Positions 1 to 8,144 of a stretch of 64,000 bases of DNA are shown here, in pieces. Positions within the stretch are counted from its first letter, which is position 1. The number at the start of each line of letters is the position of its first letter. Below the pieces are notes generated by a model. It was not told the origin of the DNA. It saw only the letters and a list, made by a program, of their open reading frames with translations, and searched no databases. The translations under genes were made by a program, and so were the position numbers. This DNA comes from Halanaerobium kushneri (GTDB lineage: Bacteria; Bacillota; Halanaerobiia; Halanaerobiales; Halanaerobiaceae). The DNA lies in NCBI RefSeq assembly GCF_900156285.1, contig NZ_FTNC01000005.1:98652-162651 (forward strand), given 5' to 3'.

Positions 1-137
1 AGACCTATATATAAAGCTGTGAAATTATTTCTGTTTTCAATTCCTTTTGCAAAAATAGTGACAGCAGAATTATAATCATCTAATTCTTGATATAAATTAC
101 CAAGATTTAAATATAAAGCGGATTGTTTTCCACCCAT
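1..137 (-). CDS. TPR-repeat protein fragment, cut by window edge
   Basis: The minus strand is open from an ATG at 137 to the window edge. It reads as tetratricopeptide-like sequence with the pattern ALYLNLGNLYQELDDY followed by a second helix (AVTIFAKGI). No Shine-Dalgarno sequence precedes the ATG, and an in-frame TAG lies only five codons upstream. It could be a gene with a poor start or the broken 5' end of a larger TPR gene. The rest lies outside the window, so its role cannot be given. Confidence 0.4.
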   Translation of the reverse strand, partial: MGGKQSALYLNLGNLYQELDDYNSAVTIFAKGIENRNNFTALYIG

Positions 138-341
138 TTTATATACTATCTAATAATAATCTTAGACCATTCAATAATCGATTAATATTAAATGTTTAAC
201 ACTTTTTTTGCTTTATCTAAGTAAATTAACTAAATAGCTTGATTCAAATACTTTAATGCGATAAAATAAGCCAAAGATATACTTTAAATTAAAAGTTAAG
301 TAAAAGCAGAGTTCTTAAGAATTATTTGAGGAGTTGAGTAG

Positions 342-1439
342 ATGAAAAAGGTAAGTATAATTGGAGCTACCGGTTATGTAGGAATTGAGTTGATTCGGCT
401 GCTGCATGATCATCCAGAAGTTGAAATAAAAGATTTAGTTTCCAAAAGCAGTGCCGGCCAGCTTTTAGTTGATATTTATCCTCAGTTCAGGGGTTCAATA
501 TTAAATGATTATCAGCTAAGAGCAATGGAGGATTTTAAGCCAGAGGAAAGTGATTTGATTTTTACGGCTCTGCCGCATGGAGTTTCTCAGAACATTGTAA
601 GCGAACTTTATGGAAAAGGAACAAAAATTATTGATCTCAGTGGTGATTTTCGCTATCATGATGTAAAAGTTTATGAAAAATGGTATGGAGTTAAACATAA
701 ATCACCTGAACTGGCGAGAGAGGCTGTTTATGGATTAGTTGAGCTGAACAGGGAAAAAATAAAAGGAGCAGAGCTTATTGCCAATCCAGGCTGTTATGTG
801 ACAGCATCACTTTTAGGGCTTTTACCACTTGTCAGTTTTGAGAAGGCTGATCTTAATTCGATTATTATTGATGCCAAGTCTGGAGTGAGTGGAGCCGGCC
901 GCAGTTTAAAAGAGAATCTGCTTTTTACAGAGACTCATAATACAATGAAAGCCTACAGTCCTGGAGTACACAGACATAGTTCAGAAATAGAATATGTACT
1001 AAATCAATTTTTAACAGGAAAATACAAAAAAACTTTTGGTAGTTTAAAAGATCAGATTGACTTAGAAACTGAGGAAAAGGCAAAAATTTTGTTTACACCT
1101 CATTTAATTCCAATTAAGAGAGGAATTTTGGCGACGATTTATCTTGATTTGGAGGAGCAGAGTTCTGGATCTGAAATTATGGAACTATACCAAAGAGCCT
1201 ATAATAAAGAAAGATTTGTACAAGTATTAAAAGATTCTTTACCTGAAATTAAGAATGTAGCTGGATCAAATTACGCCCAGCTAGCTTTTAGATATAATAA
1301 ACGTACCAATAGAGTTATTATTATTTCAGCAATTGATAATATGCTTAAGGGGGCCGCCGGTCAGGCAGTACAAAATATGAACTTGATTTTTAATTTACCC
1401 GAAGAGACAGGCCTTGAGGCAACAGCTTTATTCCCCTAA
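342..1439 (+). CDS. argC: N-acetyl-gamma-glutamyl-phosphate reductase
   Basis: This enzyme makes N-acetylglutamate semialdehyde from N-acetylglutamyl phosphate with NADPH, the third step of arginine/ornithine synthesis in the cytoplasm. The N-terminus has the nucleotide-binding motif GATGYVG at residues 8-14, and the catalytic cysteine lies in NPGCYVT near residue 150. The length of 365 residues is slightly above the usual 345-350. The ATG at 342 follows GAGGAG at good spacing. It is the first gene of argC-argB-argD. The argJ gene that often sits between argC and argB is absent, so acetyl transfer must be encoded elsewhere. Family assignment is firm. Confidence 0.96.
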   Translation: MKKVSIIGATGYVGIELIRLLHDHPEVEIKDLVSKSSAGQLLVDIYPQFRGSILNDYQLRAMEDFKPEESDLIFTALPHGVSQNIVSELYGKGTKIIDLSGDFRYHDVKVYEKWYGVKHKSPELAREAVYGLVELNREKIKGAELIANPGCYVTASLLGLLPLVSFEKADLNSIIIDAKSGVSGAGRSLKENLLFTETHNTMKAYSPGVHRHSSEIEYVLNQFLTGKYKKTFGSLKDQIDLETEEKAKILFTPHLIPIKRGILATIYLDLEEQSSGSEIMELYQRAYNKERFVQVLKDSLPEIKNVAGSNYAQLAFRYNKRTNRVIIISAIDNMLKGAAGQAVQNMNLIFNLPEETGLEATALFP

Positions 1440-1515
1440 ATTAGGCAGCAGAATATTTGTTTATCTATCTAATATGCTAAAATTTAAGTTAGAATTAATT
1501 TTTAATTAAAGCAGC

Positions 1516-1533
1516 AAGGAGGAGAGTACAATA
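1516..1533 (+). promoter_or_regulatory. Ribosome binding site and ATA start of argB
   Basis: AAGGAGGAG at 1516-1524 is followed by six bases and then ATA at 1531. The frame is open from ATA into the conserved kinase body. This site decides the start of argB, because no standard start codon is available near it. Confidence 0.7.
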
Positions 1534-2400
1534 GAAGAATTAATTGAAAAGGCTAATGTTTTAATTGAAGCTTTACCCTATTTTAAAGATTTTTTTGGCA
1601 AGACTTTCGTGATCAAATATGGTGGCAGTATTATGGCAGATCCAAAATTAAAAGAAAAATTGATTGAAGATATTACTCTGCTTAAATATGTGGGTATTAA
1701 TCCGGTAATTGTTCACGGAGGAGGACCTGCTATTAATAAGACTCTGGATCGTTTAAACATTGAAGCTAATTTTATCGATGGTCTTCGAGTAACTGATAAG
1801 GAGACAATGGAGATTGTGGAGATGGTCCTCTCGGCTCAAATTAATAAGGAGATTGTGGCTCTGATTAATAAAATGCAGGCCAAGGCAGTCGGAGTTTCGG
1901 GTAAAGATGGTAATCTGATCAAAGCCAAGAAGAAAGAATTTAGTGACCCAGAAAAGGATTTAGGTTTTGTCGGTGAAGTTGAGAAAATTAATCCGGAGTT
2001 AATTGAAAAGTTGATTGAAGATGGTTATATCCCTGTGATCGCTCCGGTTGGTGTCAATGATGATGGTGAAGGTTTAAATATCAATGCTGATGCAGTAGCA
2101 GGTGAACTTGCAGCTGCTTTAAAGGCTGAAAAATTAATTTATTTAACTGATGTAAATGGTATTCGCTTTGAGGCGAAGGATCCGGAGAGTAGGGTCTCAC
2201 AGCTTACATTTTCAGAGATTAAACAGTGGATTTCTGAGGGGAAAATTCAGGGAGGTATGCTGCCTAAAGTTGAGGGGTGTATGCAGGCTGTAGAAAGTGG
2301 AGTTATCAGGACTCACATTTTAAATGGTCTGGTAGCACATCCACTGCTTTTAGAAATCTTTACTGACCGGGGAGTTGGGACCATGATTTTAAAGGATTAG
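1531..2400 (+). CDS. argB: Acetylglutamate kinase, apparent ATA start
   Basis: This kinase phosphorylates N-acetylglutamate with ATP in the arginine pathway. The glycine-rich motifs KYGGS and VHGGGPAIN and the NINADAVAGELA region are typical of the amino-acid kinase fold. No ATG, GTG or TTG fits the expected N-terminus. The first standard start, GTG at 1609, has no ribosome binding site and would remove about 26 residues conserved in the family. An ATA at 1531 sits six bases after AAGGAGGAG (1516-1524) and gives (M)EELIEKANVLIEALPYFKD, matching the usual family start. The next codon considered, ATT at 1543, is too far from the ribosome site. The protein is 289 residues. Function is certain; the ATA start is an inference from spacing and conservation. 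Confidence 0.93.
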   Translation: MEELIEKANVLIEALPYFKDFFGKTFVIKYGGSIMADPKLKEKLIEDITLLKYVGINPVIVHGGGPAINKTLDRLNIEANFIDGLRVTDKETMEIVEMVLSAQINKEIVALINKMQAKAVGVSGKDGNLIKAKKKEFSDPEKDLGFVGEVEKINPELIEKLIEDGYIPVIAPVGVNDDGEGLNINADAVAGELAAALKAEKLIYLTDVNGIRFEAKDPESRVSQLTFSEIKQWISEGKIQGGMLPKVEGCMQAVESGVIRTHILNGLVAHPLLLEIFTDRGVGTMILKD

Positions 2401-2489
2401 ACGGTCTGGCAGAATTTAATTTACGAATTATTTTTAAGTGATTGACTAAAATTGATTATTTCTATTAAAGAGAAGGGAGAATTGATAAG

Positions 2490-3686
2490 ATGGAAATAGA
2501 AGAAATTATTGAGATGGATGAGAAACATTTTATGAATGTCTACAGTGGTAGATACCCGCTTTATGTTGAAAAAGCAGAGGGAATAAAATTATACAGCAAG
2601 GATGGCAAAGTTTATCGTGACTTTCTGGCAGGAATTGGGGTTAATGCTTTAGGTTACAGCAATCAGCGTTTTAAGCAGGTTTTAAAAGATCAGATTGATA
2701 AAATAATTCACTGTTCTAATCTTTATTATATTGAACCACAGGCCGAGCTGGAGAAAAGACTCTGTCAGAATTCCTGTTATGATAGGGTTTTCTTTGCTAA
2801 CAGTGGTTCAGAAGCCAATGAAGGTGCTTTAAAGCTGGCCCGTAAATATTTCAAGAAAAAAGGAAGCAATAAGTTTGAGACAATTACCGCAGATAAATCT
2901 TTCCATGGAAGAACAATGTCAACTGTAACTGCTACCGGACAGGATAAATATAAAAAACCATTTACCCCACTACCAGAAGGCTTTTCTACAGTTCCCTTTA
3001 ATGACCTGGCTGCTTTAAAAGCAGCAGTTACAGATCGGACAGCAGCAATTATGCTGGAACCAGTTCAGGGTGAAGGTGGAATCTATCCTGCTGTTCAGGA
3101 GTATTTAGAAGGAGTACGTAAGCTCTGCGATGAAAAAGATATTCTTCTAATTTTTGATGAAGTTCAGTGTGGAATGGGACGAACTGGTGAACTTTTTGCC
3201 TATCAAAATTATGGAGTTGAGGCTGATATTATATCGCTGGCTAAGGCGCTTGGAGGAGGGGTTCCAATTGGAGCTTTTATGGCTAAAGAAAAAGTCGCTT
3301 CAGCTTTTGAACCGGGTGATCATGGAACAACCTTTGGTGGAAATCCTCTGGCAACAAGAGCCGCGGCTGAGGTAATGGATATTATGCTGGAACCTGGGTT
3401 CTTGGATTCTGTTAAGGAAAAAGGTGCCTATTTTAGAGGGGAACTGGATAAATTAGTTTCTTCAAATAATAATTTAATTGAAACTAGAGGTTTGGGTTTG
3501 ATGCTGGCTTTAGAAGTCGCTGAAAGCTTATCAGCAAAAGAGATCACCAGCCAGCTATTTGAGCGTGGTTTTTTAGTTAATGCAGTAAAAGAAACTACTC
3601 TGCGCTTTTTACCACCGCTGATTGTAGAGAAAGAAGATATAGACTTACTGATTAAAAATATTGAAGAAATAATTAAAGCTGAGTAG
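2490..3686 (+). CDS. argD: Acetylornithine aminotransferase
   Basis: A class III PLP-dependent aminotransferase that moves the amino group of glutamate to N-acetylglutamate semialdehyde. The family signature runs through IFDEVQCGMGRTG, and the PLP-binding lysine lies in SLAKALGGGVPIGAF near residue 252. The substrate-side motif ANSGSEANEGALK and the late THGTTFGG-like segment (DHGTTFGGNPL) are present. The length of 398 residues is normal. The ATG at 2490 lies downstream of GAAGGGAG. It follows argB by 89 bases, so the three arg genes probably form one transcript. The neighbours favour ArgD over other class III transaminases. Confidence 0.93.
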   Translation: MEIEEIIEMDEKHFMNVYSGRYPLYVEKAEGIKLYSKDGKVYRDFLAGIGVNALGYSNQRFKQVLKDQIDKIIHCSNLYYIEPQAELEKRLCQNSCYDRVFFANSGSEANEGALKLARKYFKKKGSNKFETITADKSFHGRTMSTVTATGQDKYKKPFTPLPEGFSTVPFNDLAALKAAVTDRTAAIMLEPVQGEGGIYPAVQEYLEGVRKLCDEKDILLIFDEVQCGMGRTGELFAYQNYGVEADIISLAKALGGGVPIGAFMAKEKVASAFEPGDHGTTFGGNPLATRAAAEVMDIMLEPGFLDSVKEKGAYFRGELDKLVSSNNNLIETRGLGLMLALEVAESLSAKEITSQLFERGFLVNAVKETTLRFLPPLIVEKEDIDLLIKNIEEIIKAE

Positions 3687-3721
3687 TTATTTCTTTACTT
3701 TAAATTATTTTCAGCATCTGC

Positions 3722-3791
3722 TATAATAAGATTAAAATAAAGTTAAATAAAAATGATTGAGCTCCAGAAGCTATTTGGCTTGATGGAGCTC
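3722..3791 (+). promoter_or_regulatory. Possible promoter and leader hairpin before SEC-C gene
   Basis: A TATAAT at 3722-3727 has no convincing -35 box. Downstream, GAGCTCCA at 3759-3766 pairs perfectly with TGGAGCTC at 3784-3791, and AAGC pairs with GCTT inside it. No T-run follows, so it is more likely a leader hairpin than a terminator of argD. Confidence 0.45.
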
Positions 3792-3838
3792 TATTAATGT
3801 TGAAATATTAGCTCTGATTAAGAAAGGTAGGGAATTAA

Positions 3839-5743
3839 ATGGACAAACGACTCAAAGGTTTAAAAGAAAGTATTGCTAAAAGAAGAAAAAATGATTCGGT
3901 TCGTTCTTATAGTATAGGTCGAAATGAACTATGTCCCTGTGGCAGTGGTAAGAAATTCAAAAAATGCTGTGCCCGCAATAATCCAGGAAAGAATGTAGAG
4001 GAATATTTTGAGGCAATTAAAGATGCAGAAAATGAAGAAGAGGTATTAAATCTGCTTAAAGATGCTGTAAAAAATTATCCTCTTGAACACAGGTTTTTGC
4101 TGCCTCTGATAGTTTATAGTTTACAGAGTAATAATTATCAGGAAGCTGGAAAATATTTAAGACATGCCTGGCAGCTAATGGGAACTGATTTAGATGAGGC
4201 TTTTATTTCCCCACTGGTGAACATTATGCTGGATCAGGAAGAGATTGATGAGGCAGAAACTCTGGTGCGCCAGGCCTTAGAGGATAAAGGCGAAAGCATT
4301 CCACTATTAATTGCTCTGGCTGAGGTTTATAAAAAGGGTCAAAACTTTCAGCGGGTTAATGATATTATCGAGAGAGCAATGCAGATTGATTCCGAGAATT
4401 TGCAGTTAATTGTTTTCCGACTGGAAACCCTGATGGATTTGGACGATGTAGTAAGTGCTTTAAGCCTTTTTGAAAAATATTATGATCAGCTTAAAGAATA
4501 TAAACATATGCGGGTAATCTCATTTTTAGATGATTTTATTAAAGAAAGGTTTAATCTTAAAGAAAATAATAATTTAAAAAAGAAAGAGGCTCTATCTCAG
4601 GCCGCTAAGATTTTTAATGTTTTTCAGCAGCTGGATAACCTCAAAATGAGTAAAGCAGAAAGTGAAGGTAGTAAATTACTGGCTGAAATTAGAGATCTGC
4701 CGCCTAAAAACTCCCAGATAGCTCTTGATATTCTGGCCCGGTATCTAGCTACAGAATTATATTCGGAATTTGCTAATTTTGCTGAAGAGCTTGAAACTGA
4801 ACATATGAAAAATCCTGATTATTTGAGACTCTTATTCCTGGCTGATTATCAGCAGGGAAATTTACAGGCAGCTGAAGAAAAAATCAAGACAGCCTTTGCT
4901 ATTGAGAAGAGCAGAAAGGATGGCCATTTCCATAACTGGCAGGTAGCTTCTGACTATCTGAGATTTTTAGTGGATCATGGTGATGGGGAGGAACTGGCTA
5001 ATTTTGTTAATGATTTTGCTGGTCTATTAGATAATGATGATAATTTACTGGCAAGTTTAATGATGCTGATTGAAAATGAAGAGGCGAGAAATTATCAAAA
5101 AAGTTTACTTGACAGTCTGCTTAACCTGGTTGATACTGGTGGAGTTGAGCAGATTAAGAAAAAGGATATTTATAATAACCGTTTGTTTATAAGTCTGGCT
5201 GCTCTGGATGGAGATGAGACAATCTACGATCAGGGTCGAGAAATAACAACGGAAGAATTAAAGACTGTAATTGAAGAAGTTGAGACTGCCAATATTGGTA
5301 CTCCGGCTTTGAGTTATGCCAGATTAAGACTTTTAAAATATCAGTCGGATCTGCAGGAGGATCAAAAATCAGAACTGGTGGCCCGGGTTAAAGAGTCTGA
5401 TGTAGAAAGCTATTTTGACACTGTTGCTTACTATGAAACTATTTTAAGATTTGCTGATCCTGCTCCAATTCTGACAGAAATTCCTTATGGTAAATTTTTA
5501 GATGATGAGTATCTCGATTTTTACCGTTTGATTGCGGCTTTAAAACTAAATTATTATGAAATGGGAACCGAACTCTTCCACCGTCAGCTTTTAAGAGAGA
5601 GCAAAAGAAATAAAGTAATGAGCTATTTGGTTAGACTGCTTCGTTACTTTAAGGAGGATAAGTTGATTGAGCACTTTAAAGCAATGGAAGTTGATGAGGT
5701 TATTATTAATTATTTGAAAAAATTAACTAAAAAGAGAAGTTAA
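3839..5743 (+). CDS. SEC-C motif protein with TPR-like repeats
   Basis: A 634-residue protein. Residues 27-47 hold a SEC-C zinc-binding motif of the form CxC-x8-CC (CPCGSGKKFKKCC), like the tail of SecA. The rest is helical and repeat-like, with tetratricopeptide-style pairs (for example around residues 85-200, LLIALAEVYKKGQNFQRVND). There is no signal peptide or membrane segment, so it is cytoplasmic. SEC-C motifs bind zinc and in SecA contact SecB or the ribosome. The TPR part suggests a scaffold or adaptor, but its partner is unknown. It is preceded by a hairpin leader and is not tightly linked to the arg genes. Confidence 0.8.
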   Translation: MDKRLKGLKESIAKRRKNDSVRSYSIGRNELCPCGSGKKFKKCCARNNPGKNVEEYFEAIKDAENEEEVLNLLKDAVKNYPLEHRFLLPLIVYSLQSNNYQEAGKYLRHAWQLMGTDLDEAFISPLVNIMLDQEEIDEAETLVRQALEDKGESIPLLIALAEVYKKGQNFQRVNDIIERAMQIDSENLQLIVFRLETLMDLDDVVSALSLFEKYYDQLKEYKHMRVISFLDDFIKERFNLKENNNLKKKEALSQAAKIFNVFQQLDNLKMSKAESEGSKLLAEIRDLPPKNSQIALDILARYLATELYSEFANFAEELETEHMKNPDYLRLLFLADYQQGNLQAAEEKIKTAFAIEKSRKDGHFHNWQVASDYLRFLVDHGDGEELANFVNDFAGLLDNDDNLLASLMMLIENEEARNYQKSLLDSLLNLVDTGGVEQIKKKDIYNNRLFISLAALDGDETIYDQGREITTEELKTVIEEVETANIGTPALSYARLRLLKYQSDLQEDQKSELVARVKESDVESYFDTVAYYETILRFADPAPILTEIPYGKFLDDEYLDFYRLIAALKLNYYEMGTELFHRQLLRESKRNKVMSYLVRLLRYFKEDKLIEHFKAMEVDEVIINYLKKLTKKRS

Positions 5744-5786
5744 AACGACTAAAATAGAGACTTTAAGAAAAAATTCTTAAAAACAC

Positions 5787-5815
5787 TTGTTATTTAGGCT
5801 GATAATTATTATAAT
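5787..5815 (+). promoter_or_regulatory. Sigma-A-type promoter of ECF S-component gene
   Basis: TTGTTA at 5787-5792 and TATAAT at 5810-5815 are separated by exactly 17 bases. A transcript starting near 5822 would carry a leader of about 110 bases before the ATA start at 5933. Confidence 0.6.
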
Positions 5816-5822
5816 ATAGCTA

Positions 5823-5913
5823 TAACAGCCGGGGCGGAATCTTAAGATTAAGAGCTGCACCCATTTAGAAGCTGTTAAATACAATAAGTTTAGTCCACCT
5901 GGATCAATGGACT
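5823..5913 (+). promoter_or_regulatory. Structured 5' leader, riboswitch-like, class unknown
   Basis: TAACAGC at 5823-5829 pairs with GCTGTTA at 5871-5877. Inside it, GGGGC at 5831-5835 can pair with GCACCC at 5857-5862 (one bulged A), closing a small AATC/GATT hairpin (5838-5849). A second hairpin follows: AGTCCA at 5892-5897 with TGGACT at 5908-5913. The ribosome binding site comes immediately afterwards. The place, upstream of a vitamin-type ECF transporter gene, is typical for riboswitches. I could not match the conserved sequences of the TPP, cobalamin, THF, FMN or ZTP classes. Confidence 0.45.
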
Positions 5914-5932
5914 GGGATGGGAGGAAAAGAAA

Positions 5933-6454
5933 ATAAAACTCAAAACAAGACAGATCGTGATTGCTGGTATGCTGGGAGCTATTTCTATTATATTAGGTGC
6001 TACTGGATTGGGCTTAATTCCCTGGCCAAGCGCAGCCGGACATGCAACGATAATGCACCTGCCGGCTATTTTGGGAGGGATTATTGAAGGTCCGATTGTA
6101 GGTCTTCTAATTGGTTTGATTTTTGGTATTTTTAGTTTTATTAGGGCGACAAATCCGATTTTTGCTGACCCGATTATTGCTATATTACCGCGTTTGTTTA
6201 TTGGAGTGGCTGCTTATTATGCCTATCAATCAACAAAAAAATTAAACCAGAGTACTTCTTTAATACTGGCTGGAGCAGTTGGTACTATTGTCAATACAGC
6301 CGGTGTTTTAACTCTGGCCGTAATCAGAGGTTATTTACCTTTAAGTGCTGCTCTGGCTGTTGCTGCTACAAATGGAATACCTGAAATAATTGTAGCTGCA
6401 GTATTTTCGTTGATTATCGGCAAAGCTTTGATTAACTTTCAAAAGAATAATTAG
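5933..6454 (+). CDS. ECF transporter S component, apparent ATA start
   Basis: A very hydrophobic protein of about 173 residues with five or six membrane segments. It has the family pattern IPWPSAAGHATIMHLPAIL, then EGPIVGLLIGLIFGIFS and ATNPIFADP. These match substrate-binding S components of energy-coupling-factor vitamin transporters, which use a shared EcfA/EcfT module encoded elsewhere. The substrate cannot be read from the sequence. The usual N-terminus MKLKTRQIVIAGMLGAIS is obtained only from ATA at 5933, seven bases after GGGAGGA (5919-5925). The first standard start, GTG at 5957, lacks a ribosome site and would clip the first helix. A structured leader precedes it. Confidence 0.82.
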   Translation: MKLKTRQIVIAGMLGAISIILGATGLGLIPWPSAAGHATIMHLPAILGGIIEGPIVGLLIGLIFGIFSFIRATNPIFADPIIAILPRLFIGVAAYYAYQSTKKLNQSTSLILAGAVGTIVNTAGVLTLAVIRGYLPLSAALAVAATNGIPEIIVAAVFSLIIGKALINFQKNN

Positions 6455-6460
6455 AATAAA

Positions 6461-6489
6461 AGACTGAAGCAGCTGCTTCAGTCTTTTTT
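6461..6489 (+). terminator. Rho-independent terminator
   Basis: A perfect 24-base palindrome (AGACTGAAGCAG with CTGCTTCAGTCT) runs from 6461 to 6484 and ends in a T-run to 6489. It ends the ECF S-component transcript. Confidence 0.9.
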
Positions 6490-6574
6490 GACTTAATTGT
6501 TCCAGATAAGGTATAATATAATATATAGATTAGGAGTGTTTAACTCCATTTGAGGCTTGAGAGGAGGAGTTAAA

Positions 6575-7312
6575 ATGAAAGATAAGCAGAGAATTAAAGA
6601 AGTGCTGGAAAATACTGAGATATTGCTTGAGCCAGACGATTTAATTTCTACCGAACATGATACAACTCTCCACTATTATGTAATCAGCAGGCCATATTAT
6701 CTTGATGAATTTCCGGAGGAAGGACCCGAAACAAAGGTTCGCGAAGGGAAAATAACCTGGGAAAAGCCAAAACTTTTAACTCCGGATTATATGATAAATA
6801 TGAGTGGGTTTAGTGGTGAAGCAAAAAAAGCAATGCAAATGATTGCCCGCGAAAATCCAGATCTTGCCGGTTTACTTTATAAGATGAACTATAAAAAGCA
6901 GTCAATTAGTACCTTTACTATTGGCAGAGAAATTGAGGCTGCTGAAGCTGAAATACGGGAAGAAATAGATGAGAATGATAATAACTTAACAGTAATTATT
7001 AAAGGTGTAGATGAACTCTGGGATGTTTCGCTGATGAAATTTATTCAGACTCTAATGTTAAAAAGTGCCTATAAATCTCAACTTCCAGATTATGAAGAAA
7101 AGGGATTTTTAAGCACAGATGATAATGGTTACTCTGTAGTTACCAGAAATCTCGAAGGACTGCCAATTGCAGCCAGTGAAGAGATCGAAAAAATGTTTGA
7201 GATGGTTAAAAATGGGGATGAAGATCCTGCTCGATTGAAGCAGGAGCTTGATCGCTGGGGAGTTTTTAATGCATATCAGGATAGATTTTTTGATCTTTTT
7301 AGGGAGGACTGA
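6575..7312 (+). CDS. Unknown acidic cytoplasmic protein, first of a pair
   Basis: A 245-residue acidic protein that I do not recognise. It has no signal peptide, membrane segment or known catalytic motif. Seen features are the N-terminal segment LLEPDDLISTEHDTTLHYYVI, a helical middle rich in E and K (IGREIEAAEAEIREEI), and a C-terminal RLKQELDRWGVFNAYQ. The ATG at 6575 follows AGGAGGAG at good spacing, so upstream starts were rejected. It lies five bases before the next unknown gene, so the two are almost certainly co-transcribed and may work together. Confidence 0.75.
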   Translation: MKDKQRIKEVLENTEILLEPDDLISTEHDTTLHYYVISRPYYLDEFPEEGPETKVREGKITWEKPKLLTPDYMINMSGFSGEAKKAMQMIARENPDLAGLLYKMNYKKQSISTFTIGREIEAAEAEIREEIDENDNNLTVIIKGVDELWDVSLMKFIQTLMLKSAYKSQLPDYEEKGFLSTDDNGYSVVTRNLEGLPIAASEEIEKMFEMVKNGDEDPARLKQELDRWGVFNAYQDRFFDLFRED

Positions 7313-7317
7313 TAATA

Positions 7318-7896
7318 ATGAAAAGTGCTTATGAGATTGCAATGGAAAGAGCCGATGAAGTTTATGGAACAGGTGATAGGGAGGTAAACTCTCTCGAAAT
7401 TAGGGAAGAGCTAAAAGATATTATGGCTCCGTTTTTTAAAGAAGAGATGGATGCTGAAGGCTTATGGCATAAGTTAGAAAATAAAGGGGAAGCTTATTTA
7501 AAAGAAGCTCAGTTGATGTTAATTGAATCTATTGGACTTCGTAATTCTTCTGAACAGATAAAAAGACGGAAAGAGGCTGTGGTTGCTGTTGAATCACTTA
7601 AGGAAAGTGCTAATACAACTTTTTTCGAAAAGCAGTTTACTCAGGCTCAAAGTTTACAACAGCAGTATCAGACTCAGAAAAAACAGCTTGATGAGCAGGT
7701 TAAACAGCATTTAGAACAGGCACAGGGACAGGGTCAGAATCCTCTGGCTGCTGCTCAGGGTGGTAATAATCAGGGGCAGAATGGAATGAATGCTCAGATG
7801 AGACAGCAGTTAGCACAGAAAGTTTCCGAATTTCAGGAAGGCTATAATAAAAGATTTACTAAACTAATAAAGAAAATGAAAACTGAGATAGAATAA
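7318..7896 (+). CDS. Unknown helical glutamine-rich protein, second of a pair
   Basis: A 192-residue protein with no recognised domain. The first 100 residues look helical and charged. From about residue 100 to 165 it becomes very rich in glutamine, with short repeats of AQGQGQNP and NNQGQNG type, followed by a basic helical end (FTKLIKKMKTEIE). This pattern suggests a coiled coil with a flexible linker. The ATG at 7318 follows GGGAGG at the end of the preceding gene. The pair ends at a strong terminator. No function is proposed. Confidence 0.75.
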   Translation: MKSAYEIAMERADEVYGTGDREVNSLEIREELKDIMAPFFKEEMDAEGLWHKLENKGEAYLKEAQLMLIESIGLRNSSEQIKRRKEAVVAVESLKESANTTFFEKQFTQAQSLQQQYQTQKKQLDEQVKQHLEQAQGQGQNPLAAAQGGNNQGQNGMNAQMRQQLAQKVSEFQEGYNKRFTKLIKKMKTEIE

Positions 7897-7955
7897 TTTG
7901 GAAGATTTAATTAAATAATATTTAAGAAAAACTTAAAAATTTAAATTAAATTTTA

Positions 7956-7984
7956 AAAATCCGGCCTTTTAGTCGGATTTTTTT
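7956..7984 (+). terminator. Rho-independent terminator
   Basis: AAATCCGGC pairs with GTCGGATTT across a short loop, allowing one G-U pair, and a run of seven T follows. It ends the two-gene unknown operon. The remaining bases up to 8144 show no other clear signal. Confidence 0.85.
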
Positions 7985-8144
7985 ACTTTTAAAGCTAAAA
8001 ATAAACAGGAAAACTTTAATCAAGCTAGAATAATATATTAAGAAGATATTTAGATAACAGGAATTTGTTAATTTTATCTATAAAATTAAGGTTTTTAAGG
8101 AAAAATTTACATGCGACTGATATCGTCAGGATGGAGGCTATGTA

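Noticed and set aside
516..698. Open frames on opposite strands of argC and many other genes
   Set aside because: They lie wholly within well-supported genes, lack ribosome sites and show no family features; they are frame shadows.
5823..5913. Possible cobalamin, THF or TPP riboswitch
   Set aside because: The conserved boxes of these classes are not present, so only a riboswitch-like structure of unknown class is reported.
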